Part shown: piece after piece, positions 30,211 to 37,788 of the stretch | Numbering within the stretch: position 1 is the first letter of the stretch | How the letters are laid out: each line of letters starts with the position of its first letter | NCBI RefSeq assembly: GCF_003610015.1 | Contig: NZ_AP018933.1 | Coordinates: forward strand, 2,018,035-2,082,034 | Source of the DNA: Zymobacter palmae | GTDB taxonomy: Bacteria; Pseudomonadota; Gammaproteobacteria; Pseudomonadales; Halomonadaceae | Reading direction: 5' to 3' | Length of the DNA stretch: 64,000 bases | The notes under the pieces: generated by a model | What the model was told of the DNA's origin: nothing | Databases searched by the model: none | Seen by the model: the letters and a program-made list of their open reading frames with translations, nothing else | Translations under genes and position numbers: made by a program

Positions 30211-31539
30211 TCAGTCATCGCTGCGCTGACGCGACACACCGTTGAACAGCAGATTCAACAGCACCGCTACCAAGCAGCTCGTACCAATACTAGAGCTCAT
30301 CAACACACGCACCCATTCGGGGAAATGAGCATAGAAGTTCGGCATCATGACCGGCACCAAGCCCATTACCAGCGATGCGGCTACGATCACCAGATTCATG
30401 CTGTTGCGCTCATAGTCGACGCGCCCCAGCGTACGGATACCGCTAGCGGCAACCGTACCGAACAGCAGTACGCCGCCGCCACCCAGTACCGGCAACGGAA
30501 TGGAAGCCGCCACCTGCCCCCAAAAAGGCAACAGCCCCAGCACGACCAGCAGCGCCCCACCAGCCGCCACCACAAAGCGACTCTTAACGCCTGTGATCGC
30601 GATCAGTCCGATATTCTGAATGAAGACGCTCTGCGAGAACGAACCAAAGATCGGTGATAGTGCGCTCGATAGCATGTCGGCACGCAGCCCATTAGCGATG
30701 CGCGGCGCGTCCATGCGTGTTCCAACGACCTCCCCTGCGGCCAGCAGCCCGGCGGTGGTCTCAGCCAGCAACACCACCATAATCAATGTCATTGACAGAA
30801 TCGCACTGATATCGAACTGCGGCAGCCCAAAAGCGAATAGTGCCGGTAGCGCCACCCAAGCACTGCCATCCGAAACGAAAGTGACCTTGCCGCAGGCCCA
30901 TGCGATCAGATAGCCACACACCATGCCCAATAAGATCGCCAATGGTCGTACCGCGGGCGGCGCAAGGCGCTGGATCAACAGCACAATCACCAGTGTCAGC
31001 ATGCCCAGCCCGATATTGCTCATGCTGCCCGCGTCAGGGCCATACCCGCCCATCAGCCAACTGATCGCAACAGGTACCAGCGACAACCCAATCACCGTGA
31101 CTACGCTGCCAGACACGACGGGCGGAAACAGCCTGACAATCTGGGCAAAACATGGTGCCAGCAAGAATCCCAACACTGACGACACTATGATGGCACCGAA
31201 GATCACCGGCAGGCTGCACCCACCGCTCAGCAAACTGAGCATGGTTGCCACACCAGTGAACGATACCCCCTGCACTAGCGGCAAGCGCACACCGATGCGC
31301 CAGATACCCAGACTCTGTAGCAGCGTCGCCAGCCCACTGACGAACAGCGCCGCTGTTACCAGCGCGGCAGTTTCCACCTGAGACAGATGAGCAGCAGGCC
31401 CGATGATCAGTGGTGGCGCAATGATCCCGCAGTACATGGTCAGGATGTGTTGAATACCGTAGGCCAGCGTCTTACCGCCGCCTAGGCGGGTATCTTCGGG
31501 TGGCACCACGAATGAGGAAGAAGTGGAAGGTGACGTCAT
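30211..31539 (-). CDS. NCS2 nucleobase:cation symporter (xanthine/uracil permease family)
   Basis: Inner-membrane transporter of the NCS2/NAT family, about 442 residues with 12-14 hydrophobic segments. Characteristic pieces: GIQHILTMYCGIIAPPLIIG in TM1, the TTAGLLAAGEVVG loop (family motif in TM8), and QNIGLIAITGVKSRFVV, which corresponds to the QNxGxxxxT signature before TM10. A xanthine or urate substrate is plausible but unproven. The frame is open to 31590; ATG 31539 with AAGGTGG about 10 nt upstream is preferred. It is distinct from the AzgA-type permease at 32183-33544. Confidence 0.88.
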   Translation of the reverse strand: MTSPSTSSSFVVPPEDTRLGGGKTLAYGIQHILTMYCGIIAPPLIIGPAAHLSQVETAALVTAALFVSGLATLLQSLGIWRIGVRLPLVQGVSFTGVATMLSLLSGGCSLPVIFGAIIVSSVLGFLLAPCFAQIVRLFPPVVSGSVVTVIGLSLVPVAISWLMGGYGPDAGSMSNIGLGMLTLVIVLLIQRLAPPAVRPLAILLGMVCGYLIAWACGKVTFVSDGSAWVALPALFAFGLPQFDISAILSMTLIMVVLLAETTAGLLAAGEVVGTRMDAPRIANGLRADMLSSALSPIFGSFSQSVFIQNIGLIAITGVKSRFVVAAGGALLVVLGLLPFWGQVAASIPLPVLGGGGVLLFGTVAASGIRTLGRVDYERNSMNLVIVAASLVMGLVPVMMPNFYAHFPEWVRVLMSSSIGTSCLVAVLLNLLFNGVSRQRSDD

Positions 31540-31768
31540 AGGGGTTAGCCCACCTTGTGATGATCGAGAGAAAGCAGTCATGCGCGCCATTGCTTTCTAT
31601 TGAAGCGTTACAGCACGCGGTATTGAGTGGAACGACAACGCAGTGCCCGCTTGATATCGACACTGCTTCACAGAAGTGGGCGACGCACAAAGACGACATT
31701 TTTACTGCGCATCCTATGTGCAGCTATCGCCTCGTATTGTGCTCATTCCGACCACAAATGTGCATTAT

Positions 31769-31797
31769 TTATTTCAAAGCGAAACGATTGTTATAGT
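31769..31797 (+). promoter_or_regulatory. Possible promoter of the small orphan gene
   Basis: TATAGT at 31792-31797 is a fair -10 box; a T-rich hexamer TTATTT lies 17 bp upstream (31769-31774) as a poor -35. It is in an AT-rich stretch unlike the surroundings. Confidence 0.35.
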
Positions 31798-31829
31798 AAT
31801 CCCGCATTCAATAACAAAAGGAAAACACC

Positions 31830-32036
31830 ATGTCATTCGAGTACCAACGCGTCAACTTCAGCGAAAATCACGAACTTAACTACCTGCTGCGCCGTATCGG
31901 CAAGCGTCAGACCCAGCAGAACCGTGATACGGTCGTTACACTCGGGAAATCGCTCAAAAAAGCACTCAAAGTGCGCACGCTGACTCATCAGCAGTTCATT
32001 CCCTTCCTGCGCGGCAAACGCGCGCTGCTGAAATAA
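31830..32036 (+). CDS. Small basic orphan protein (68 residues)
   Basis: Unrecognised protein of 68 residues, rich in Lys, Arg and Gln (GKRQTQQNRDTVVTLGKSLK, ending LRGKRALLK). It has no membrane segment and no cysteine. Support for a real gene: an AAAGGA ribosome-binding site 9 nt before ATG, a TATAGT -10-like box at 31792-31797, and a strong terminator 85 nt after the stop. It is transcribed alone, flanked by two minus-strand permease genes. The composition would suit a nucleic-acid- or ribosome-binding protein, but no family is identified. Function unknown. Confidence 0.75.
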   Translation: MSFEYQRVNFSENHELNYLLRRIGKRQTQQNRDTVVTLGKSLKKALKVRTLTHQQFIPFLRGKRALLK

Positions 32037-32120
32037 CTGTCACCTCGAACCTCACCGATAGAGGCCACTCGGCACTCTGACACGAAGGTCATTTCATGTT
32101 CCATGATCCCTTGAACAGAA

Positions 32121-32150
32121 AAGGCCTCCCTGTTGCAGGAGGCCTTTTTT
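32121..32150. terminator. Bidirectional terminator between the orphan gene and the AzgA-type permease
   Basis: AAGGCCTCC (32121-32129) and GGAGGCCTT (32138-32146) form a perfect stem with an 8-nt loop, flanked by AAAA on the left and TTTTTT on the right. It would terminate both the plus-strand orphan and the minus-strand permease. Confidence 0.9.
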
Positions 32151-32182
32151 CGTCATACGGGCATGATCATGCTCACGATGCG

Positions 32183-33544
32183 TCAGTGCGTCGGCACAGC
32201 GAACAGCCCCAGCGATAGCAGGAACAGTACCCACATTGCCGGATGGATTTCCTTCCATTTACCACACGCCACCTTGACCACTACATACGACAGCATGCCG
32301 AACACAATACCGTGTGTGATCGAGTAGGTCAGCGGAATCATGATCATGGCCAAAAAGGCCGGAATCCCAACTTCCAGATTACGCCAGTCCACTTCACCGA
32401 TCGACGACGCCATAAAGACACCGACCATGACCAGTGCCGGTGCCGTCGCCAGCGAAGGCACCAGCTGCAACAGCGGCGATAGGAACAGGAACGGCAGGAA
32501 CAGCAGCGCGCAGACAATCGCGACAATCCCGGTTTTACCCCCTTGGCTGACCCCCGCGGCAGATTCAACGAACGCGTTGGCGGAACTGGTGCCCAGCGGG
32601 GCAGAGATCAGTGCCGAGAAAGCATCGACCATCATGGAACGCTTGAGGTTACGCGGTTCACCGTTTTCATCAAGCAGATTGCCCGCCTGACAGACGCTCA
32701 TGAACGTCGAGAGCGCATCAAAGAAGGTGGTGAACAGCACCACGAAGATGAACGGCACATAGCTATACTGAAGAGCCCCGAAGATATCGACGATATCCGA
32801 CCAGTGCGCGGCTTTGAAGCGCTCGAACGACGGCATCGAGATAATCTCGGTGTAGTTGACGAGTGTCTTGGAGCTTTCGGTGATCGCCGTGAAGTGGGTG
32901 TCATCGAACCAGCGACCGACCGGAATGGCCAGAATCGTGGTCAGAGCAATCCCCAGCACCAACGCGCCCGGCACCTTGCGAACAACGCAACCGATAGTGA
33001 TGGCAAGCCCGATAAGAAAGACGACCAGAGAAGGAGAGATTTCACCCATGCCTACGATAGTGGCTGGGTTGGAGACGACCAGCCCAGCATTCTTGAGGCC
33101 GATCAAGGTGACGAACAATCCGATACCGCTACCGACCCCATAGCGCAATGAAGCGGGAATGGCTTCGATCACATATTTGCGCGCGTTAAACAGCGCCAAC
33201 AGCAGGAACAGCACGCCGGCCCAGAATACACAACCCAACGCGATCGGCAGCGGCATGCCATGCCCGATGACCATCGTGTAGGTGAAGAGCGCGTTGAGCC
33301 CCATACCGGGCGCAACCAAGATAGGGTTCTTGGCGTAAAGCCCCATCGCCAGACAGCCGAAGGCACTGATCAGTACCGTTGCGGTCAGCGCCTGATCGAA
33401 CGGTATGTTTGCCTGGTGTAGGATGTTCGGGTTAACAGCAATGATATACATTGCCGCCAGAAAGGTACTGGCCCCTGCGATGATCTCGCGCCGTAGGGTA
33501 CTTCCCTGAGCCTTGATACCAAAATATCGCTCAAGCACGCGCAT
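32183..33544 (-). CDS. AzgA-type adenine/guanine/hypoxanthine permease
   Basis: NCS2-family purine permease of the AzgA/PurP branch, 453 residues with about 12-13 membrane segments. Signatures: REIIAGASTFLAAMYIIAVN near the start, LVAPGMGLNALFTYTMV, and GTSSANAFVESAAGVSQGGK. The terminal segment, GKWKEIHPAMWVLFLLS, is also typical. The only strong ribosome-binding site, GGAG, lies one base before ATG 33544 but at good distance (7 nt) from GTG at codon 3 (33538), so translation may begin at the GTG. Likely imports purine bases; lies near another NCS2 permease, a LysR and purA/hisZ only by distance. Confidence 0.92.
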   Translation of the reverse strand: MRVLERYFGIKAQGSTLRREIIAGASTFLAAMYIIAVNPNILHQANIPFDQALTATVLISAFGCLAMGLYAKNPILVAPGMGLNALFTYTMVIGHGMPLPIALGCVFWAGVLFLLLALFNARKYVIEAIPASLRYGVGSGIGLFVTLIGLKNAGLVVSNPATIVGMGEISPSLVVFLIGLAITIGCVVRKVPGALVLGIALTTILAIPVGRWFDDTHFTAITESSKTLVNYTEIISMPSFERFKAAHWSDIVDIFGALQYSYVPFIFVVLFTTFFDALSTFMSVCQAGNLLDENGEPRNLKRSMMVDAFSALISAPLGTSSANAFVESAAGVSQGGKTGIVAIVCALLFLPFLFLSPLLQLVPSLATAPALVMVGVFMASSIGEVDWRNLEVGIPAFLAMIMIPLTYSITHGIVFGMLSYVVVKVACGKWKEIHPAMWVLFLLSLGLFAVPTH

Positions 33545-33815
33545 ACTCCAATTGCTGTCTGGTCGTTGGAACGATATATGGCCCGCGTGCTGTAATGAGC
33601 AGGCAGGCCATACACCGAGCGATCCTGCGGGCAGACACCCTTTTCGATCCGGGGTAGACTACTCGGCCCGTGCAGTATACCCGTTACAGAACAAAGAGAC
33701 GACAACTGTTGTCAGGTCTTTATATTCCCTCTATAGAGCATGCTAGTTTCATGCCATGCTGCTCCGTTATCTTACCGATACTGCCCGCTCACGAGGCCAT
33801 AGGGAGATTCGCACC

Positions 33816-34646
33816 ATGTCCGATGCACTGACCGCCCCCTTGCTTCCACTTGTCGTCAGCACCGAACAGCTGGACGCCCATCGCCACAGTGAACGCGTGG
33901 TGATCATTGACGTACCGACCCAACCCGAGCGCTACCTTCACGCCCATATTCCGGGTGCCTACGTGCTCGACTACACGCTGCTGTTCAATGGACGAGCACC
34001 GACGCCCGCCGCAGCCCCGGACGACACCGTCATTGCCACCCTACTGTCCAGCCTTGGCATCACAACGGATACGCATGTCGTCGCTTATGATGATGAAGGC
34101 GGTGGCTGGGCGTCTCGCCTGCTGTGGACGCTGGCATTGGTCGGGCACAAGCATTATTCCCTGCTGGACGGTGGCCTACATGCTTGGCGGGCCGATCGCC
34201 GCCCTATTGAGACGACACCGTCACTGCCCACACGCGCCCACTATATAATCGAAGGGCGCAACGAAGACGTTGCTACCAACGCCGAAGCACTGCTGGCGAC
34301 ACCGGAAGCCTTCACGATTTGGGACGCTCGCTCGCCAGAAGAGTATCGCGGTGAGCTTGGCCAGTCGCCCCGCTTGGGCCATATGCCGGATGCTATCAAC
34401 GTAGACTGGCGCCTGCTGTTCGACACCGATAACGCCTACCGCCTGCGCCCCAAAGACGAGCTGAAGGCGCTGCTGGAACGCTACGGCCTAACGCCCGATC
34501 GCCAAATCGTAGCGCACTGCCAGAGCCATCATCGCAGCAGCCTAGCCTGGCTGGTGGGTCAGTACCTAGGCTATCCTCGACTCAGCGCCTATCCCGGCGC
34601 ATGGCTTGAATGGGGCAGTCGCACGGACACGCCGATCACGTGCTGA
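33816..34646 (+). CDS. rhdA: Thiosulfate sulfurtransferase (RhdA-type rhodanese)
   Basis: Two-domain rhodanese of 276 residues. The C-terminal domain has the catalytic Cys in VAHCQSHHRSSLAW, close to the RhdA loop HCQTHHRS of Azotobacter and pseudomonads. The N-terminal domain (about 1-140) is the inactive rhodanese repeat, with DYTLLFNGRAPTP and YDDEGGGWASRLLW. The frame opens at 33756, but ATG 33816 has GGAG at a suitable distance and matches homologs. It is followed after 145 nt by psd, as in pseudomonads (rhdA-psd). Likely donates sulfane sulfur; physiological substrate uncertain. Confidence 0.93.
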   Translation: MSDALTAPLLPLVVSTEQLDAHRHSERVVIIDVPTQPERYLHAHIPGAYVLDYTLLFNGRAPTPAAAPDDTVIATLLSSLGITTDTHVVAYDDEGGGWASRLLWTLALVGHKHYSLLDGGLHAWRADRRPIETTPSLPTRAHYIIEGRNEDVATNAEALLATPEAFTIWDARSPEEYRGELGQSPRLGHMPDAINVDWRLLFDTDNAYRLRPKDELKALLERYGLTPDRQIVAHCQSHHRSSLAWLVGQYLGYPRLSAYPGAWLEWGSRTDTPITC

Positions 34647-34791
34647 ACGCACCCCAGCCACATCCTTCAACGCCGCCCGCTACTTTTTCGTACACGCCTA
34701 ATAGCGAACATGAGCGGGCCGCACCAGATTGAATCAGCGTCAGCGCTCAGCCATGCGACGACGCCCCCTGCCCTCACTCTAGGAATCGCCC

Positions 34792-36006
34792 GTGAAAGCA
34801 GACATGCTCTTTTCACTCTGCCAATACCCCTTGCCTCACCATCTGATCACACGCTTGACTGGCTGGCTGGCAGATAACCAGACGCCGTGGCTGAAGGACA
34901 TGCTAATTCGTCGCTTCATCCGCATGTACGATGTGGACATGCAGCAAGCCGCCGAGCCGTCCCCCACCGCTTATGCCAACTTCAATGCGTTCTTTACGCG
35001 CGCACTCAAGGAAGAGGCTCGTCCTGTTCAACAGGGGCTGATATCACCAGCCGACGGCGTACTGTCCCAGTTTGGTACCATCGAACAGGGCGAGATGATT
35101 CAGGCTAAAGGACAGTACTACACCCTAACCAGCCTGCTGGGCGGGGATGAAGACGAAGCACGTTCCTACGCCAATGGCAGCTTTGCCACCGTCTACCTTT
35201 CACCTAGCGATTACCATCGCGTTCATATGCCGTGCCAAGGCACGCTGCGCGCCACCTGCTACATTCCCGGCCGCCTGTTCTCGGTCAACCAGGCGACTAC
35301 GGCACATGTCAGCGAACTGTTTGCGCGCAATGAACGTTTGGTATGCCACTTCGATACACCCTATGGCCCGATGGCACTGGTACTGGTAGGCGCCATGATC
35401 GTCGCCGGCATCGAAACCGTCTGGCAGGGGCGCTATCAACCTGCCCACCCACAGCATGCCACGCGCCAGCAGTTCGAAGCAGGTGAGGTCACGCTGAACA
35501 AAGGGGATGAAATGGGGCGCTTCTACCTAGGCTCCACCGTAGTGGCCTGTTTCAGCGAGACGTTCGATTTCAGCGCGTGTTCGAAAGACATGAAGGTACA
35601 GATGGGGCAGACGCTTGATGCGGCTGATGCGGCTGATGCGGCTGATGCGGCTGATGCGGCTGATGCGGCTGATGCGGCTGATGCGGCTGATGCGGCTGAT
35701 GCGGCTGATGCGGCTGATGCGGCTGATTCGGCTGATTCGGCTGATTCGGCTGATTCGGCTGATTCGGCTGATTCGGCTGATTCGGCTGATTCGGCTGATT
35801 CGGCTGATTCGGCTGATTCGGCTGATTCGGCTGATTCGGATGATTCGGATGATTCGGATGATTCGGATGATTCGGATGATTCGGATGATTCGGATGATTC
35901 GGATGATTCGGATGATGAAGATGATGAAGATGATGAAGATGATGAAGATGATGAAGATGATGAAGATGATGAAGATGATGACAGCAGAGACGATTCTCGC
36001 TTCTGA
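34792..36006 (+). CDS. psd: Phosphatidylserine decarboxylase with a 120-residue repetitive acidic tail
   Basis: Makes phosphatidylethanolamine from phosphatidylserine at the inner membrane. The 404-residue proenzyme cleaves itself at LGST (Ser248) to form the pyruvoyl alpha subunit. The catalytic Asp88 is in SPADG and His142/His145 in YHRVH. GTG start with AGGA seven bases upstream; ATG at codon 5 is an alternative. After residue 276 the protein is purely repetitive: AAD x12, SAD x12, SDD x9, EDD x7, then DDSRDDSRF. The alpha subunit of E. coli Psd also ends in an acidic tail, but not a repeat. Negative charge rises stepwise along the tail. Asp codons in it are all GAT and Ser all TCG, unlike the rest of the gene, so it arose by DNA-level amplification. 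Confidence 0.95.
   Translation: MKADMLFSLCQYPLPHHLITRLTGWLADNQTPWLKDMLIRRFIRMYDVDMQQAAEPSPTAYANFNAFFTRALKEEARPVQQGLISPADGVLSQFGTIEQGEMIQAKGQYYTLTSLLGGDEDEARSYANGSFATVYLSPSDYHRVHMPCQGTLRATCYIPGRLFSVNQATTAHVSELFARNERLVCHFDTPYGPMALVLVGAMIVAGIETVWQGRYQPAHPQHATRQQFEAGEVTLNKGDEMGRFYLGSTVVACFSETFDFSACSKDMKVQMGQTLDAADAADAADAADAADAADAADAADAADAADAADAADSADSADSADSADSADSADSADSADSADSADSADSADSDDSDDSDDSDDSDDSDDSDDSDDSDDEDDEDDEDDEDDEDDEDDEDDDSRDDSRF
35620..35979. repeat. Forty-unit 9-bp array in psd, in four blocks
   Basis: Exactly 40 consecutive 9-bp units. Block 1: GCGGCTGAT x12 (35620-35727). Block 2: TCGGCTGAT x12 (35728-35835). Block 3: TCGGATGAT x9 (35836-35916). Block 4: GAAGATGAT x7 (35917-35979). 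Units are identical within a block; adjacent blocks differ by one, one and three bases. Such order fits successive point mutations followed by local amplification. Confidence 0.98.
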
Positions 36007-36083
36007 TGCACCTTTTTTTCTTATCGAGGCCTAGGCGGTTGTCATGATTCAGCCGCCACTGCCGATGATATAGAAACAAGAAA

Positions 36084-36108
36084 GGCATCCCGAGGGATGC
36101 CCTTCTTC
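36084..36108 (+). terminator. Terminator after psd
   Basis: GGCATCC (36084-36090), CGAG loop, GGATGCC (36095-36101), then CTTCTTCTC. A T-rich tract on the minus strand (TTTCTTGTTTC) means it could also work for minus-strand transcripts. Confidence 0.7.
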
Positions 36109-36124
36109 TCGTAACACAAGAAGA

Positions 36125-36144
36125 CTCACGGCCAAAGCCGTGAG
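36125..36144 (-). terminator. Terminator after the OmpA-type lipoprotein gene
   Basis: CTCACGGC and GCCGTGAG form an 8-bp stem around a 4-nt loop, followed on the minus strand by TCTTCTTGTG, 10 nt after the stop codon. Confidence 0.7.
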
Positions 36145-36154
36145 CCGTCAGGCA

Positions 36155-37042
36155 TTACTTGTTGTCAACCGGAGCGATTTCTACGCGACGGTTTTCAGCA
36201 CGACCAGCTTTGGTTTTGTTGGAAGCAACCGGGCGAGTCATACCGTAACCTTCCGCAGTAACGCGTTCCTGACCTACGCCCTGGCTAACCAGGAAGCGCA
36301 TGACGGAGTTCGCACGCTCTTTGGACAGTTTCATGTTGTAAGCAGCAGAACCGGTAGCATCGGTGTGACCTTCAACGCGAATGCGAACATTCGGGTTAGC
36401 TACCAGACGCTGTGCAACAACGCTCAGGGTCTGCTGGGAATCAGCTGTCAGTTCGTAAGAGTCGAACTTGAAGTGGATGTCGTGGAGAACCAGGTTAGCC
36501 GGGCAACCCAGAGCATTCACTTTGACGCCAGCCGGAGTATCCGGGCACTGATCCTGGAAGTCCGGTACGCCATCACCGTCGGAATCCAGCGGGCAGCCTT
36601 TAGCGTCTACCGCTACACCAGCCGGAGTACCCGGGCACTGGTCGAGGTAGTCCGGTACGCCGTCACCGTCGGAATCCAGCGGGCAGCCCTGTGCGTCAAC
36701 TGCAACACCTGCCGGAGTACCCGGGCACTGGTCGCGATCGTCCGGTACGCCGTCGCCGTCGGAATCGGCTACGCCGGTTTCCGGGGATTTGCACAGCAGA
36801 GCTGCTGCAGTAGCACCACCCACAGCACCAACAGCTGCGCCAGTGCCTTCGTGACTGCCGCCGCTGCTAACGCCGTAGCCAAGGCCGCCGCCGATCAGAG
36901 CGCCAGCGACGCCACAAACGACTTTGTTCTGATACCAGTGAGGTGCTTCGGCACCATTCGGGGAATGATTAGTGCTGGCACAGCCGGAAAGGCTCATGAC
37001 CAGTGCAGACCCCAGCAATAAGCCAGTCGCAGATTTGTTCAT
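36155..37042 (-). CDS. OmpA-family outer-membrane lipoprotein with thrombospondin type-3 repeats
   Basis: 295-residue protein with lipobox LSGC21, then a glycine-zipper segment (about 45-85, VAGALIGGGLGYGVSS...), three calcium-binding-type repeats of the form DSDGDGVPD...DQCPGTPAGV (about 93-190), and a C-terminal OmpA peptidoglycan-binding domain (EGHTDATGSAAYNMKLSKER). It is like the OprF/OmpA C-terminal half but has no beta-barrel; anchored by lipid to the outer membrane and by OmpA domain to the cell wall. The three TSP3 repeats are nearly identical at DNA level. The frame extends to 37153, but ATG 37042 has AAGGAG upstream and begins the lipoprotein signal. Confidence 0.92.
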   Translation of the reverse strand: MNKSATGLLLGSALVMSLSGCASTNHSPNGAEAPHWYQNKVVCGVAGALIGGGLGYGVSSGGSHEGTGAAVGAVGGATAAALLCKSPETGVADSDGDGVPDDRDQCPGTPAGVAVDAQGCPLDSDGDGVPDYLDQCPGTPAGVAVDAKGCPLDSDGDGVPDFQDQCPDTPAGVKVNALGCPANLVLHDIHFKFDSYELTADSQQTLSVVAQRLVANPNVRIRVEGHTDATGSAAYNMKLSKERANSVMRFLVSQGVGQERVTAEGYGMTRPVASNKTKAGRAENRRVEIAPVDNK

Positions 37043-37381
37043 GCAAGACTCCTTCTTGATACAACGCTTCGCGGCTGTGTGCCTGTGAAGCGGTTCCGAT
37101 TGTAGGCAACCTGCTAGCCTGGAACTCCCTCTTACGCGCCAGGAACAAACCACCCCGGAAGCGTGTCCATGCTAATGTGCGGCCATGAAACTACTCTAGT
37201 GCCTTTATTCTGCAATGCCATGAATCAGCGAAGATTCATTGGCGATGCAGTGCACCGAAGTGCCTCAAGCTCATGAATGATGCTATATCCGAACAGCGTT
37301 TTCAATCGCTGTTTACCACATCATAGTCCATTATAAATGGTATGCTTCATCTTTTTCATGGCGCCGTAACACAGGTTCTTT

Positions 37382-37416
37382 TCCTCTGTGATGCCTACAG
37401 CACACATCACAGAGGA
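37382..37416. promoter_or_regulatory. 12-bp inverted repeat in the long intergenic gap
   Basis: TCCTCTGTGATG (37382-37393) and CATCACAGAGGA (37405-37416) are exact complements around an 11-nt loop. No T tract follows. It could be part of an RNA or an operator. Confidence 0.5.
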
Positions 37417-37717
37417 TGATAGACCCTATCCTGCAGTTACGCACGTATGAACCCGTCTGCTTTCGCTTATCTTTCTCAATTGTTTCGTATTGATTTTATC
37501 GTTACAGATCATGTCCCCGACGTGCATCGCCCATGCCATTGCGGAAAAACATCGTCTTTTCATGGAACTTTATGCGCATTGAGTGACGCAACGTAGCGTT
37601 TTACACGTGTAAGAGCCCCCCCTCTGCCGACACAACCTTGCTTTACCCTACCGTCATCCCAGCCCTTTTCTTTCCTATATCGCACTACTGTTCGTCTTTT
37701 TCTTGCCCTTCATTTAC

Positions 37718-37751
37718 AAAAAAACACCCCAACGCAAAGCGCTGGGGTGTT
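37718..37751 (-). terminator. Rho-independent terminator of the RND efflux operon
   Basis: AACACCCCA..CGC and GCG..TGGGGTGTT form a 12-pair stem with one mismatch and a short loop, followed on the minus strand by seven T. It lies 37 nt beyond the pump gene stop. Confidence 0.9.
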
Positions 37752-37788
37752 CTGTTGCGACCACTATAGTATTGCTAGCGGAACGGCA

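Larger units (their letters stand above)
37043..37788. other. 746-nt gene-free interval upstream of the lipoprotein gene
   Basis: No open frame of useful size or tRNA-like structure is visible. It should contain the promoter of the minus-strand lipoprotein gene near 37042. It also holds a 12-bp inverted repeat at 37382-37416 and, at the far end, the terminator of the efflux operon. The middle is AT-richer than the flanking genes, so a small RNA gene is possible but not shown. Confidence 0.5.

Noticed and set aside
35523-36088. Open frames on both strands through the psd repeat (Ser/Glu-, His/Pro-, Met/Arg-rich)
   Set aside because: A 9-bp array lacking stops leaves all frames open; only the psd frame is backed by an upstream domain.
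36140-37021. 293-aa plus-strand open frame opposite the OmpA-type lipoprotein
   Set aside because: The minus-strand protein has a signal, lipobox, TSP3 repeats and OmpA domain; the plus frame is its shadow.
37382-37416. CRP site (TGTGA...TCACA) in the inverted repeat
   Set aside because: The half-sites are separated by far more than the 6 bp CRP requires.
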